Source: Methylomagnum ishizawai (GTDB lineage: Bacteria > Pseudomonadota > Gammaproteobacteria > Methylococcales > Methylococcaceae). From it: DNA of 64,000 nt. Position 1 is the stretch's first letter. Every line of letters starts with the position of its first letter. The notes beneath the pieces are model-generated. The model worked only from the letters and a program-made list of their open reading frames with translations. It was not told where the DNA came from and did not search any database. Location of the stretch: assembly GCF_019670005.1 (NCBI RefSeq), contig NZ_AP019783.1, positions 702,501 to 766,500 of the forward strand, given 5' to 3'. Both the position numbers and the translations under genes were made by a program. This document shows positions 28,492 to 37,761 of the stretch, in pieces.

Positions 28492-29852
28492 GGGGCGTCC
28501 CCCACGCGCAGGGCTTCGACGACCCGCTCCATGCGCTGGCTACGCGAACCTTTGACCAGCAACGCCGCGCCCTGGGGCAGTTCGGCGGCGAGGCGTTCGA
28601 TCATTTCTTCCTGGGTCTGGCAGTAGGTGGCGTCCGCGCCGAAGGCCGCGACCGCACGGTCGGCGTTCGGCCCGACCGCGAACAAGCGCTTGACGCCCAT
28701 CTGCTTGGCCTGCTGGCCGATGCCGGCATGGAGTTCCGGGCTGTCCGCGCCCAGTTCGCCCAAAGCGCCCAAGGCGACCCAAGGCTCGCCCGGCAGGTCC
28801 ACCAAAACCGCCAGCGCCGCGCCGAAGGAACTGGGGTTGGCGTTGTAGGCGTCGTTGATGAGCAGGCTGTCGCGGGGGCCCCGGACGGGTTCCAGGCGTC
28901 CCGGCACCGGGGTCATCCGGGCCAAGCCCTGGGCGATCTGCTCGGGGGCGAGCCCTAGCGCCAAAGCCGCGCCCGTCGCGGCCAATGCATTCGTCACGTT
29001 GTGACGGCCGGCTAAAGCCAAAGCCATGGGAAAGCGTTCTCCTTGGTGGATGAGGTCGAAGGCGGTGCGGAACCCGGTATCGCCGAGCCCCATGCGGATG
29101 GAAGCGGGATCGGCGCGGATTTCCGCCCGTTCGGACAGGCCGAAGCCCAGCACGCGGCGTCCGTCCGCGAGGCCACACCAGAAATCGAAGAAGCGGTCGT
29201 CGGCGTTCAGCACCGCGACGCCTTGCGCCGACAGCGAGCCGATCAACTCGCCCTTGGCGCGGGCCACGCCTTCCAGCGAGCCGAAGCCTTCCAGATGGGA
29301 CGCGCCCGCGTTGGTGAGGATGATCACGTCCGGTTGGGCGAGTTGGCTGGTATAGGCGATTTCCCCGGCGTGGTTGGCCCCCATTTCGATGACGCCGTAG
29401 CGGTGTTCCGGTGCCAGCTTGAGCAGGGTCAGCGGGACGCCATAATCGTTGTTGAGGTTGCCCTGGGTTTTGAGCGTGGGACCGGCGACGCCCAGCGCCG
29501 CCGCCACCATCTCCTTGACCGTGGTCTTGCCGTTGCTGCCGGTGATGCCGACGATTTTCCCCTGCCAGCGCCGACGCCACGCGGCACCGAGCCGGCCCAG
29601 GGCGATGCGGCCATCGGCCACGCGCAATTGCGGGATGGCGAGGTCCGCGAACCGCTCGACCAGGGCCGCGCCCGCGCCCGCGTCCACCGCCGCCGCCACG
29701 AAGTCGTTGCCGTCGAAGCGCGCCCCCCGGATGGCGACATAGAGGTCGCCCGGTTTGAGGCTGCGGGTGTCTATGCTGACCGTCGCGAATACGGCGTCTT
29801 CGCCGCGCAATTCGCCGCCAACGATGGGTTGGAGTTCGGATAGGCGCATCAT
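28482..29852 (-). CDS. murF: UDP-MurNAc-tripeptide-D-alanyl-D-alanine ligase
   Basis: 456 residues. The N-terminal MurF domain has [24 protein letters not shown] (about 24-47). The P-loop [16 protein letters not shown] is at about 104-119, followed by NYG-type [13 protein letters not shown] and [14 protein letters not shown]. It adds D-Ala-D-Ala supplied by Ddl. The 4-bp overlap with murE indicates coupling. Confidence 0.96.
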   Translation of the reverse strand: MMRLSELQPIVGGELRGEDAVFATVSIDTRSLKPGDLYVAIRGARFDGNDFVAAAVDAGAGAALVERFADLAIPQLRVADGRIALGRLGAAWRRRWQGKIVGITGSNGKTTVKEMVAAALGVAGPTLKTQGNLNNDYGVPLTLLKLAPEHRYGVIEMGANHAGEIAYTSQLAQPDVIILTNAGASHLEGFGSLEGVARAKGELIGSLSAQGVAVLNADDRFFDFWCGLADGRRVLGFGLSERAEIRADPASIRMGLGDTGFRTAFDLIHQGERFPMALALAGRHNVTNALAATGAALALGLAPEQIAQGLARMTPVPGRLEPVRGPRDSLLINDAYNANPSSFGAALAVLVDLPGEPWVALGALGELGADSPELHAGIGQQAKQMGVKRLFAVGPNADRAVAAFGADATYCQTQEEMIERLAAELPQGAALLVKGSRSQRMERVVEALRVGDAPCC

Positions 29853-31366
29853 AAGGAGCGGGTTGTGGAGAAGGGGAGGGTGGTCAGGAGAGCTTGGATG
29901 ACCTGCCGGTCGCTGAAAGGATATTTATGGCCTTGGATTTCCTGGGTGGACTCGTGGCCCTTGCCCGCGACCAGGACCAAGTCTTCGGGTGCCGCGTGTT
30001 CCAGGGCGTGGGCGATGGCGGCGCGGCGGTCGCGCAGGCACACGAGGCCGTCGCGGCGGCAACCCGTCAGGATGTCGCGGAGGATGGCGTCGCCGTCCTC
30101 GGAACGGGGGTTGTCGTCGGTCAATACCACGTGGTCGGCCAGCTGCTCGGCGATGGCTCCCATTTGCGGGCGCTTGCCGCGGTCGCGGTCGCCGCCGCAG
30201 CCGAACACCACCCACAGGCGCCCCGCGCAATGGCCGCGCAGGCTGCGCAGCACGCTGGCCAGGGCGTCGGGGGTATGGGCGTAATCGACCACCACGTGGC
30301 GGCCATGCCCGGCGAAGCTTTCCATGCGTCCCGGCACGGCGCGGACCCGGCCCAGGGCATCCGCCGCCGGGGCCAAGTCCCAACCCAGCGCCAGCAATAC
30401 ACCCAGGGTCGCGGCCAGGTTCTCGACATTGTAATCACCGAACACCGGGGCGCGGACCCGTGCGCTTGCGCCCGCGTAATGCGCCACGAAGGATACGCCG
30501 CCCGTTTCGTGGCGGACTTCCCGGATTTCTAAGAAGGGCAGGCTGGATTGCCGCTCGCGGCCCGTTTTGCCGAAGCCGATGGCCCGCACGGCGCTGGGTT
30601 TACGGGCCAGGATGGTCTCGGCGCTGGCGTCGTCGGCATTAAACACCACGAATTCGAGTCCGGGCCAAGCCAGCAGCCGCAGTTTGGCTTCCAGGTAAGC
30701 CTCCATGCTGCCGTGATAATCGAGATGGTCGCGGGTGAAATTGGTATAGAGCGCCCCCTTGAACCGGACGCCGTTGAGCCGGCCTTGTTCCAGGCCGTGG
30801 GACGAGGCTTCCATCGCCACCGAGCGGAAGCCCAATCCGAGCAGTTCGCCAAGGATGCGGTGGACTTCGATGGCGTCGGGAGTGGTGTGGGTGGTGGGTT
30901 GCAGTGCGCCGGGCCGGCCCCAGCCCAAGGTGCCCAGTACGGCGCTGCTATTGTCCAGCGCCTGGGCCAGGAAATGGCTGCACGAGGTTTTGCCGTTGGT
31001 GCCGGTGATGCCGATCAGGGCGTCGAAGCCGCGGGAGGGTTCGCCGAAGAAGCGGTCGGCGATGGGGCCGATTTTCCCGGCCAGGTCCGCCACCGGGACA
31101 CAGGGAACCGAAGCGATGGCGCCCGCCAACTCCGTGCCGCCGCCCTGGGGTTCGTAGAGGATGGCCGCGCAGCCGTTCTGGATCGCCTGCCCGGCGTGGG
31201 CTAGGCCATGGACGCGCTGGCCGCGCAGCGCGATGAACCCATCGCCCGCCTGGATGTGCCGGCTATCGTGGACCAAGCCGCCGACCGCGATGGCGGGCGG
31301 GGTGGTTTCGGTGAAACCGGCCAGCAATCTTGGTAAGTCGAAAGGGTGGGCATCGGCCAGGCTCAT
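29849..31366 (-). CDS. murE: UDP-MurNAc-L-Ala-D-Glu meso-diaminopimelate ligase
   Basis: 505 residues. SRHIQAGDGFIALRG is the MurE/F N-terminal block. The P-loop is GTNGKTSCSHFLAQAL (about 123-138). The diaminopimelate-specificity motif DNPR occurs in VVLTDDNPRSEDGDAI (about 417-432), so meso-DAP rather than lysine is expected. The C-terminus contains VAGKGHESTQEI. It overlaps ftsI by 4 bp. Confidence 0.96.
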   Translation of the reverse strand: MSLADAHPFDLPRLLAGFTETTPPAIAVGGLVHDSRHIQAGDGFIALRGQRVHGLAHAGQAIQNGCAAILYEPQGGGTELAGAIASVPCVPVADLAGKIGPIADRFFGEPSRGFDALIGITGTNGKTSCSHFLAQALDNSSAVLGTLGWGRPGALQPTTHTTPDAIEVHRILGELLGLGFRSVAMEASSHGLEQGRLNGVRFKGALYTNFTRDHLDYHGSMEAYLEAKLRLLAWPGLEFVVFNADDASAETILARKPSAVRAIGFGKTGRERQSSLPFLEIREVRHETGGVSFVAHYAGASARVRAPVFGDYNVENLAATLGVLLALGWDLAPAADALGRVRAVPGRMESFAGHGRHVVVDYAHTPDALASVLRSLRGHCAGRLWVVFGCGGDRDRGKRPQMGAIAEQLADHVVLTDDNPRSEDGDAILRDILTGCRRDGLVCLRDRRAAIAHALEHAAPEDLVLVAGKGHESTQEIQGHKYPFSDRQVIQALLTTLPFSTTRSL

Positions 31367-33090
31367 GCGGGTTCGTCCTGTCGGCCTGCCATCAAGGGGG
31401 TGGGTTCGTCCGGGGCGATGTTCAACAAGCGCAATGCGCCTTCCATGACGCTGGAGAACACCGGCGCGGCCACGGCACCGCCGTAGTATTCGCCCGCCGA
31501 GGGTTCGTCGATCATCACCACCATCACCAAACGCGGCTTGCTGGCCGGGGCCAGTCCCGTGAACAGCGACATGTATAAGGATTCGGTGTAGCCGTGGGCA
31601 CCGGATTTCTTCACGGTGCCGGTCTTGCCCGAGACCCGGAAGCCGGGGATGGCGGCTTTTTGCGCGGTGCCGCCGGTGGAGACCACGCTTTCCAGCATGG
31701 TGCGGACCGTGGTGGCGGTCTTGGCCGACATGATGCGGTGGGCTTCCGGCGGGGTGTCGCGCTTGAGCAGGCTGACCATGGGGATCACGCCGTCGTTGGC
31801 CAGGGAGCTATAGGCGCGGGCCAGTTGCGCGGTGGAAGTGGACACGCCATAGCCGAAGGACAGGGTGGCCTGCTCGAAGGCGTTCCAACCCTGGTAGTCG
31901 GACAAACGGCCATGGGCCTCGCCGGGAAAGCCGCTGTCCAAAGGCTGGCCGAAGCCGAGATTGTTGTAGAAGGCCCAGAATTTCTTGGGCGGCACGCTGA
32001 GGGCGATCTTGGTGACGCCCACGTTGCTGGATTTTTGCAGGATGCCGGTCACATCCAGGCTGCCATAGCTGTGGACATCCTTGACGATGTTGTGGCCGAC
32101 CCGCATCTGGCCGCCCGCCGTGCTATAGACGGTGTTGGGATGGGTCAGGCCGAGTTCCAGGGCGCAGGCCACGGCGAAGGGCTTCATGGTGGAGCCCGGC
32201 TCGTACAAATCGGTGATGGCCCGGTTGCGGGAGGGATTGCCCTTGAGCTTGCCCCGGCTGTTGGGGTTGTAGGAGGGCTGGTTGACCATGGCCAGGACTT
32301 CGCCGGTCTGGCTGTCCAGCAAGACCAAGGAGCCCGAACGGGCGCGGTGCTGCATGACCGCTTTTTTCAGTTCGCGGTAGGCTAGATATTGCAGGCGCTC
32401 GTCGATGCTCAGGGTCAAATCCTTCCCCGGCACCGGCAGGCGGATGTTTTCCAGGTCTTCGATGATGCGGCGCTTGCCATCGCGGATGATGCGCTTCGCG
32501 CCATCGGTGCCGCGCAACGAGGCGTCGAAGCCGAGTTCCATGCCTTCCTGGCCCTTGTCCTCGATATCGGTGAAACCCAGCAGGTGGGCGGTCACTTCGC
32601 CGGTCGGGTAGTAGCGGCGGTATTCGCGTTCGTCGTAGATGCCGGGGATGCCCAGCGCCATGGCTTGATCGACCAGTTCCGGGTTCATGCGCCGCTTGAT
32701 ATAGACGAAACCGCGGTGGTCGTCCTGGCCGATGCGCTGCTTGATCTCCTTGACCGACATGCCCACCAGATCGGCCAGGGCCTTCAGTTGTTCATGGGTG
32801 ACTTCGGTCTTGAGGAATTCCTTGGGGTTGATCCAGATCGATTTCACCGGGGTGCTGACCGCCAGCAATTCGCCGTTGCGGTCGATGATACGGCCCCGGT
32901 GGGCGGGCACGGGCAGGATGCCGACATGGCGCAAATCCCCTTGCTGTTTGAGGAACTGCCGGTCCAGCACTTGCAGGAAGACCGCCCGCCCGATCAAGAC
33001 GGTCATGGCGCACAGGATCAGCATGAGCAGGAAGCGCCAGCGACCGCTGTAATCGTCTTCTTTCACCACGTTCGGTTGGATGATTCGCAT
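31363..33090 (-). CDS. ftsI: septal peptidoglycan transpeptidase FtsI (PBP3)
   Basis: 575 residues. A short cytoplasmic N-terminus and one membrane helix (about 18-38, RFLLMLILCAMTVLIGRAVFL) precede the PBP dimerisation domain (about 55-230) and the transpeptidase domain. Class B PBP motifs appear in order: S-T-M-K in YEPGSTMKPFAVA, S-S-N in ILQKSSNVGV and K-T-G-T in VSGKTGTVKKSG. It cross-links septal wall with FtsW. Starts 15 bp after ftsL. Confidence 0.97.
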   Translation of the reverse strand: MRIIQPNVVKEDDYSGRWRFLLMLILCAMTVLIGRAVFLQVLDRQFLKQQGDLRHVGILPVPAHRGRIIDRNGELLAVSTPVKSIWINPKEFLKTEVTHEQLKALADLVGMSVKEIKQRIGQDDHRGFVYIKRRMNPELVDQAMALGIPGIYDEREYRRYYPTGEVTAHLLGFTDIEDKGQEGMELGFDASLRGTDGAKRIIRDGKRRIIEDLENIRLPVPGKDLTLSIDERLQYLAYRELKKAVMQHRARSGSLVLLDSQTGEVLAMVNQPSYNPNSRGKLKGNPSRNRAITDLYEPGSTMKPFAVACALELGLTHPNTVYSTAGGQMRVGHNIVKDVHSYGSLDVTGILQKSSNVGVTKIALSVPPKKFWAFYNNLGFGQPLDSGFPGEAHGRLSDYQGWNAFEQATLSFGYGVSTSTAQLARAYSSLANDGVIPMVSLLKRDTPPEAHRIMSAKTATTVRTMLESVVSTGGTAQKAAIPGFRVSGKTGTVKKSGAHGYTESLYMSLFTGLAPASKPRLVMVVMIDEPSAGEYYGGAVAAPVFSSVMEGALRLLNIAPDEPTPLMAGRQDEPA

Positions 33091-33105
33091 GTCGGCGCGA
33101 CTCGT

Positions 33106-33363
33106 CTAAGGGTTGATGTAAAGGGTCGATTCACGGGCGGGCAGCACCATGCCCAGGCGGGCGCGGGCCATTTTTTCGATGCGGCTGTGTTCGGCGAAGG
33201 TGTTTTGCTCCAACTGCAATTGGCCCCATTCCTCGTCGTAGGCGTCGAGGGCTTGCTCCAACCGCTGGACCTCGGCGAACAACATGCGCGAGCGGTATTT
33301 CGTGTACACCACGCCCAGGGCGGAGGCCACGGCTACGGCGACCAGCACCAATAGGGTCCTCAT
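33106..33363 (-). CDS. ftsL: cell division protein FtsL
   Basis: 85 residues from the ATG at 33363, which overlaps the rsmH stop by 4 bp. A single membrane helix (about 3-19, TLLVLVAVAVASALGVV) is followed by a periplasmic leucine-zipper-like coiled coil (about 28-60, MLFAEVQRLEQALDAYDEEW) and the ARARLGMVLP block seen in gammaproteobacterial FtsL. It forms the FtsQLB complex. Recognition rests on position and topology as much as on sequence. Confidence 0.92.
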   Translation of the reverse strand: MRTLLVLVAVAVASALGVVYTKYRSRMLFAEVQRLEQALDAYDEEWGQLQLEQNTFAEHSRIEKMARARLGMVLPARESTLYINP

Positions 33364-34307
33364 GCCGGAAGCCGCTCGGCGATCCGGAGTACCGCGCTGC
33401 GCGCCCTGGGGTTCGCGGCGGTTTCTTCGGCGCTCGGCAGGACGGCCTTGCCGATCCGGGCCAATTTCGGGGCGCGTTCGTCCGGCGCGGGCCACGGCAT
33501 GGGCGTGGAGCCGCCACTGCGCGACTCGTCGCGCATGAAGCGCTTCACGATCCGGTCTTCCAGGGAATGGAATGCAATCACCGCCATGCGCCCCCCCGGT
33601 CGCAAGATTTCCAAGGCTTGCCGCAAACCCGCTTCGAGTTCTTCGAGTTCATGGTTGATATGAATCCTGATGGCTTGGAAACTCCGGGTGGCCGGGTGTT
33701 TGCCCTTTTCGCGGGTCGGCACGGCGGCGGCGATCAGTCCGGCCAGTTCCGCCGTGGTCGAGAGCGGTGGGTTGGAGCGTCGCCGCGCCACGAGGGCTTG
33801 GGCGATGCGCCGGGCGTAGCGTTCTTCGCCGTAATCCCGCAAGACCTGTATCAGTTCGTTCTCGGAGACATCGGCCAGCCATTCGGCGGCGGTGATGCCC
33901 CGGCCCGTGTCCATCCGCATATCGAGCGGGCCGTCGCGCATGAAGCTGAAGCCGCGCCCGGCCTCGTCGAGTTGGGGCGAGGACACCCCTAGGTCCATGA
34001 GGACGCCCGCCACTTGTCCGGGCCGGCCCCGCTCCGCGATGAATGCCGCGAGCTGGGCGAAGCTGCCATGGACCAGTTCCAAGCGGGGATCGGCCCGCAA
34101 GGCCAGGGCTTCGGGCGAGGCCAGCGCGTCCGGGTCTTTGTCCAGCGCGAGCAGGCGGTCTTGGCTGCCGAGCCGGGCCAGGAGCGCCGCCGTATGCCCG
34201 CCGCGCCCGAAGGTGCCATCGACGAAATAACCGCCGCGCTCGGGGGCCAGCCCCGCCACGGCCTCGCGCAACATCACCGGCGTGTGCGGCGAATCCCCGG
34301 CGCTCAC
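33360..34307 (-). CDS. rsmH: 16S rRNA (cytosine-1402-N4)-methyltransferase
   Basis: 315 residues starting with GTG at 34307, overlapping the mraZ stop by 4 bp. The family start HTPVMLREAV and SAM-binding region GYFVDGTFGRGGHTAALLARL (about 26-46) are clear, as are MDLGVSSPQLDEAGRGFSF (about 98-116) and AVIAFHSLEDRIVKRF (about 247-262). It methylates C1402 in the ribosomal P site. Confidence 0.96.
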   Translation of the reverse strand: MSAGDSPHTPVMLREAVAGLAPERGGYFVDGTFGRGGHTAALLARLGSQDRLLALDKDPDALASPEALALRADPRLELVHGSFAQLAAFIAERGRPGQVAGVLMDLGVSSPQLDEAGRGFSFMRDGPLDMRMDTGRGITAAEWLADVSENELIQVLRDYGEERYARRIAQALVARRRSNPPLSTTAELAGLIAAAVPTREKGKHPATRSFQAIRIHINHELEELEAGLRQALEILRPGGRMAVIAFHSLEDRIVKRFMRDESRSGGSTPMPWPAPDERAPKLARIGKAVLPSAEETAANPRARSAVLRIAERLPA

Positions 34308-34762
34308 AGGGACAAGGTGCCGAGTTCGGGCGGCAAGTCTTCGTCGTCGCCGAGCCGTTCCGCCTCGATCCATTCGTCGCGGCTGCGGTTCCAGGTGTCC
34401 TCGTCCCATAGCTCGAATTTGTTGCCCTGGCCGACCAGGGCGACGCGCTTTTCGAGCAGGGCGAACCTACGCAAAGGTTCCGGGATCAAGCACCGCCCTT
34501 GGCTATCCAGTTGGCACTCGGCGGCGTGGCCGATCAGTAAGCGTTGCAATCGTTTGGCCTGTTTGTTCAAGGCGGGGAGTTTGACGAGCTTGCGTTCGAT
34601 GTCTTCGAATTCCGGGAGGGGGTAGAGCAACAGGCACTTATCCAGGCCGACCGTGACGACTAATTGGTTGTCGCAGCATTCGTCCAATTCGGCCCGGTAG
34701 CGGGTGGGGACGGCCAAGCGCCCCTTGTCGTCCAGGTGGATGGAACTGACGCCACGAAACAA
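34304..34762 (-). CDS. mraZ: transcriptional regulator MraZ
   Basis: 152 residues, starting with TTG at 34762 with an AGGGGG ribosome site upstream; MFRGVSSIHLDDKGRLAVPTRYR aligns with the usual MraZ start, which supports the rare codon. Two SpoVT/AbrB-type halves each carry D-x-x-G-R (LDDKGRLAVP at about 10-19, LDSQGRCLIP at about 85-94). MraZ binds repeats upstream of its own gene and represses the cluster; such repeats are present at 34784-34813. First gene of the dcw operon. Confidence 0.96.
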   Translation of the reverse strand: MFRGVSSIHLDDKGRLAVPTRYRAELDECCDNQLVVTVGLDKCLLLYPLPEFEDIERKLVKLPALNKQAKRLQRLLIGHAAECQLDSQGRCLIPEPLRRFALLEKRVALVGQGNKFELWDEDTWNRSRDEWIEAERLGDDEDLPPELGTLSL

Positions 34763-34783
34763 AAAACCCCCTTATCGCCATAC

Positions 34784-34813
34784 AGCCCCATTTTTCTCCA
34801 CTTTTCGCCACTC
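34784..34813 (-). promoter_or_regulatory. MraZ operator: three TGG repeats with 10-bp spacing
   Basis: On the minus strand, GTGGCG, GTGGAG and ATGGGG occur with TGG cores at 34808-34810, 34798-34800 and 34788-34790, one per DNA turn, separated by A-rich spacers. This is the known MraZ-box arrangement. It sits between the -10 hexamer and the mraZ start, where bound MraZ would block initiation or early elongation. Confidence 0.88.
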
Positions 34814-34820
34814 GCACGGG

Positions 34821-34849
34821 AATATAGAAACCTACCGCAGGCAAGTCAA
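34821..34849 (-). promoter_or_regulatory. sigma70-type promoter of the dcw operon
   Basis: On the minus strand, TTGACT (34849-34844) and TATATT (34826-34821) are separated by 17 bp. Both hexamers match consensus at five of six positions. Transcription would begin near 34814, immediately upstream of the MraZ boxes. Confidence 0.85.
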
Positions 34850-35237
34850 GACGATGTATGGAATATATTTTTCATGACCGCGTTGTTACGGTGGTGTTGG
34901 CTGTTTGGGATCGGGGGGACTATTGAAATTATTTGATATTCAATGGCTTATCAATCGAGTGCGGGCTTGTGCCGGCGGCGTGGGCGGGGTGTGACGGAGT
35001 TGGATTGAGAACTGAACGTTACGTCGGCTTGTTTGGGGCGGGGGGATTTTAGAATAAGTCGTCGATGCTCCGCCGGCTTGTCGCGGGGTCGGCAATGGGG
35101 TTGGAAGCGACAAGCGCTGCACCGGTTTCCGTCGTCGGTTGGGTTGGACGGGGGGTTCAGCGCCCGGCCGGGGAGCGGGCGCCGACTGCGGGGGTGGAGG
35201 TGGAGGGTGTCCCCTTTGGGCGTGGTGGGCGACGGTT
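34850..35237. other. intergenic region between the dcw promoter and the DUF2892 gene
   Basis: About 390 bp with no supportable gene in any frame. The part nearest mraZ is comparatively A+T-rich (34850-34960), as expected upstream of a strong promoter; the rest is G-rich without clear repeats or terminators. Confidence 0.5.
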
Positions 35238-35495
35238 TCAGTGGTGTCCGCCGCAGCAACCGGCGGCGGGCGCTTCTTCCCCTGGCTGCACGGTGCTTTT
35301 GCCCATCCCGGAATAGGCCGGGCACCAGCGCAGCTTGGCGGTGGCGACCAAGACGCCGCCGACGACCAGGAGCGGGATATTCGCCATGAACACCGATGCC
35401 AGCAAAGCGCCGATGCCCACGCCGTAGCGGATTTTCTGTTCTTGCAGGCCGATATTCAGTTCGCGCTGCGTCATGCGTTTGAAATCGAAGTTCAT
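35238..35495 (-). CDS. DUF2892 / YgaP-like inner-membrane protein
   Basis: 85 residues from the ATG at 35495. TQRELNIGLQEQKIRYGVGIGALLASVFMANIPLLVVGGVLVATA gives two close membrane helices (about 25-42 and 43-60), followed by CPAYSGMGKST, the typical DUF2892 ending. A tail CCGGHH rich in Cys and His could bind metal. Function of the family is poorly known. It diverges from uvrD with 79 bp between starts. Confidence 0.85.
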   Translation of the reverse strand: MNFDFKRMTQRELNIGLQEQKIRYGVGIGALLASVFMANIPLLVVGGVLVATAKLRWCPAYSGMGKSTVQPGEEAPAAGCCGGHH

Positions 35496-35574
35496 CGCCG
35501 GGCTCCTAGATTGAAACGCTAGATTTTCCTTGCTCGGGCCGGATGGCGCAAGCCGATTCCGGTAAAATGCTGCG

Positions 35575-37755
35575 ATGAACATTCCAGCGATCATCGATTC
35601 CCTCAACCCGGCCCAGCGCGAGGCCGTGACTTCCCCTTGCCCGGCCTTGCTGGTCCTGGCCGGGGCCGGTAGCGGCAAGACCCGCGTGCTGGTGCATCGC
35701 ATCGCTTGGCTGATGCAGGTGGAGGAGGTTTCCCCCCATGGCGTGCTGGCGGTCACTTTCACCAACAAGGCCGCCAACGAAATGCGCGGGCGCATCGAAG
35801 CGATGTTGTCCGCCCCGACCACCGGCATGTGGGTGGGCACGTTCCACGGTTTGGCCCACCGCCTGCTCAGGCGGCACGCGCGGGAAGCCAAACTGCCGGA
35901 GACCTTCCAGGTCCTCGATTCCGACGACCAATACCGCCTGATCCGCCGCTTGCTCAAGAGCCTGGAGTTGGACGAGGCCCGCTGGCCGCCGCGCCAAGTC
36001 CAGTGGTATATCAACGGCCATAAGGAAGAAGGCCGCCGTCCCCGCCATTTGCCCGAGTCCCCGGACCCGTTCGAGCGGCAGATGCTGAGGGTTTACCGGG
36101 CCTACGAGGAAGTCTGCGAACGTTCGGGGCTGGTGGATTTCGCCGAGCTATTGCTACGTGCCCATGAATTCCTGCGCGATACGCCCCCGGCGCTGGCGCA
36201 TTATCAGGAGCGGTTCCAGCACGTCCTGGTCGACGAGTTCCAGGATACCAACCGGATCCAATACGCCTGGCTCAGGCTGCTGACCGAGCGCCACGAAAAC
36301 CTGTTCGCGGTTGGCGACGACGACCAATCGATTTATAGCTGGCGCGGGGCCAGGGTCGAGAATCTCGCCCGGTTCCAGCAGGATTATCCCCAACACCGTT
36401 TGGTGCGCCTGGAACAGAATTATCGTTCCACCGGCCATATCCTCAACGCCGCCAACGCCTTGATCGCCCACAACCAAAGCCGTTTGGGCAAAACCCTGTG
36501 GACCCAGGGCAACGAAGGCGAGCCGATTGCGGTGTATACCGCCTTCAACGAGCAGGATGAAGCCTATTTCGTGGTCGAGCGCATCCGGCAATGGGCGGCG
36601 GAAGGCCATGCCCGGCGCGATGCGGCGATCCTTTACCGTTCCAATGCCCAGTCCCGCCAATTCGAGGAGAAATTGGTGGCCTTGGGCGTGCCCTACCGGG
36701 TCTATGGCGGCTTGCGCTTCTTCGAGCGGGCCGAGATCAAGGACGCCCTGGCCTATCTCCGCTTGATCGCCAACCGCGACGACGACGCTTCCTTCGAACG
36801 GGTGGTGAATACGCCGACCCGCGGCATCGGCACCAAGACCCTGGACCTGGTCCGCGATCTGGCCCGCGACCAGCGCCTGCCGCTGTGGCGGGCGGCGGAG
36901 CGGTTGTGCGGCGACGCGGCGGCCTTGCCCGCCCGCGCCCGCGCGCTCCTGGCCGGGTTCCTGCAACTCATCGAAAAGCTGGCCTACGACACCGCCGGAC
37001 TGGCGCTCTGGGAGCGGGTGCAACGGGTCGTCCTGGGTTCCGGGCTCAGGGAGCATTATGAAAAGGAAAAGGGCGGGCAGGGCGAGGCCCGCCTGGAGAA
37101 CCTCGACGAATTCATCAACGCCGCCCGCCAGTTCGAAACCGAACCGCAACTGGATTCGGAACTGCCCAAGCTGGATCAATTCCTCGCCCACGCGGCCTTG
37201 GAATCCGGCGATAACCGGGGCGACGAGGCCGACGATTGCGTGCAACTCATGACCCTGCACGCGGCCAAGGGCTTGGAATTCGATTTGGTGTTCGTGGTGG
37301 GTTTGGAGGAAGGCTTGTTTCCCAGCGTGCAGTCCATCGAGGATGTTGCCCGCCTGGAGGAGGAGCGCCGCCTGTGCTATGTGGGCATCACCCGCGCCAA
37401 GCGCAAGCTGTTCCTGACCCATGCCGAAACCCGGCGTCTCTATGGCAAGGAGACCTATCCCCGGCCTTCCCGGTTCTTGCGGGAGATACCCCAGGCCTAT
37501 CGCCATGATGTGCGGATGAAGGGCAAGGCCACCCCTCCCAAATCCGCTGTTTCCGCTCCCGCCTTGGGTGCCCGCCCGGCGGGGCAAGGCGTCGGCGGAT
37601 TCAGGGTGGGGCAACGGGTGCGCCATGCCAGTTTCGGCGTGGGCGTCATCCTCAAGTTCAAGGGCGATGGCGACAAGACCAGCGTCGAGGTGAATTTCGC
37701 CACGGCGGGCATCAAGGAGCTGATGCTGTTTTCGGCCCGTTTGCAACCGGTGTGA
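35575..37755 (+). CDS. uvrD: DNA helicase II (UvrD)
   Basis: 726 residues, standard for UvrD. SF1A motifs appear in order: Q motif LNPAQREAV (about 9-17), Walker A AGAGSGKTRVL (about 28-38), VTFTNKAANEMR, VDEFQDTN (motif II), GDDDQSIYSWRGA (motif III), LEQNYRS (motif IV), TLHAAKGLEFDLVF (motif V) and YVGITRAKRKLFLT (motif VI). The C-terminus has the RNA-polymerase-interacting Tudor-like segment VGQRVRHASFGVGVIL. It works in nucleotide excision and mismatch repair. The plus-strand gene converges on the PepSY gene with 6 bp between stops. Confidence 0.96.
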   Translation: MNIPAIIDSLNPAQREAVTSPCPALLVLAGAGSGKTRVLVHRIAWLMQVEEVSPHGVLAVTFTNKAANEMRGRIEAMLSAPTTGMWVGTFHGLAHRLLRRHAREAKLPETFQVLDSDDQYRLIRRLLKSLELDEARWPPRQVQWYINGHKEEGRRPRHLPESPDPFERQMLRVYRAYEEVCERSGLVDFAELLLRAHEFLRDTPPALAHYQERFQHVLVDEFQDTNRIQYAWLRLLTERHENLFAVGDDDQSIYSWRGARVENLARFQQDYPQHRLVRLEQNYRSTGHILNAANALIAHNQSRLGKTLWTQGNEGEPIAVYTAFNEQDEAYFVVERIRQWAAEGHARRDAAILYRSNAQSRQFEEKLVALGVPYRVYGGLRFFERAEIKDALAYLRLIANRDDDASFERVVNTPTRGIGTKTLDLVRDLARDQRLPLWRAAERLCGDAAALPARARALLAGFLQLIEKLAYDTAGLALWERVQRVVLGSGLREHYEKEKGGQGEARLENLDEFINAARQFETEPQLDSELPKLDQFLAHAALESGDNRGDEADDCVQLMTLHAAKGLEFDLVFVVGLEEGLFPSVQSIEDVARLEEERRLCYVGITRAKRKLFLTHAETRRLYGKETYPRPSRFLREIPQAYRHDVRMKGKATPPKSAVSAPALGARPAGQGVGGFRVGQRVRHASFGVGVILKFKGDGDKTSVEVNFATAGIKELMLFSARLQPV

Positions 37756-37761
37756 GGGCGG

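Noticed and set aside
36154-37746. 530-codon minus-strand frame across uvrD
   Set aside because: All helicase motifs are on the plus strand; the antisense frame has no domain.
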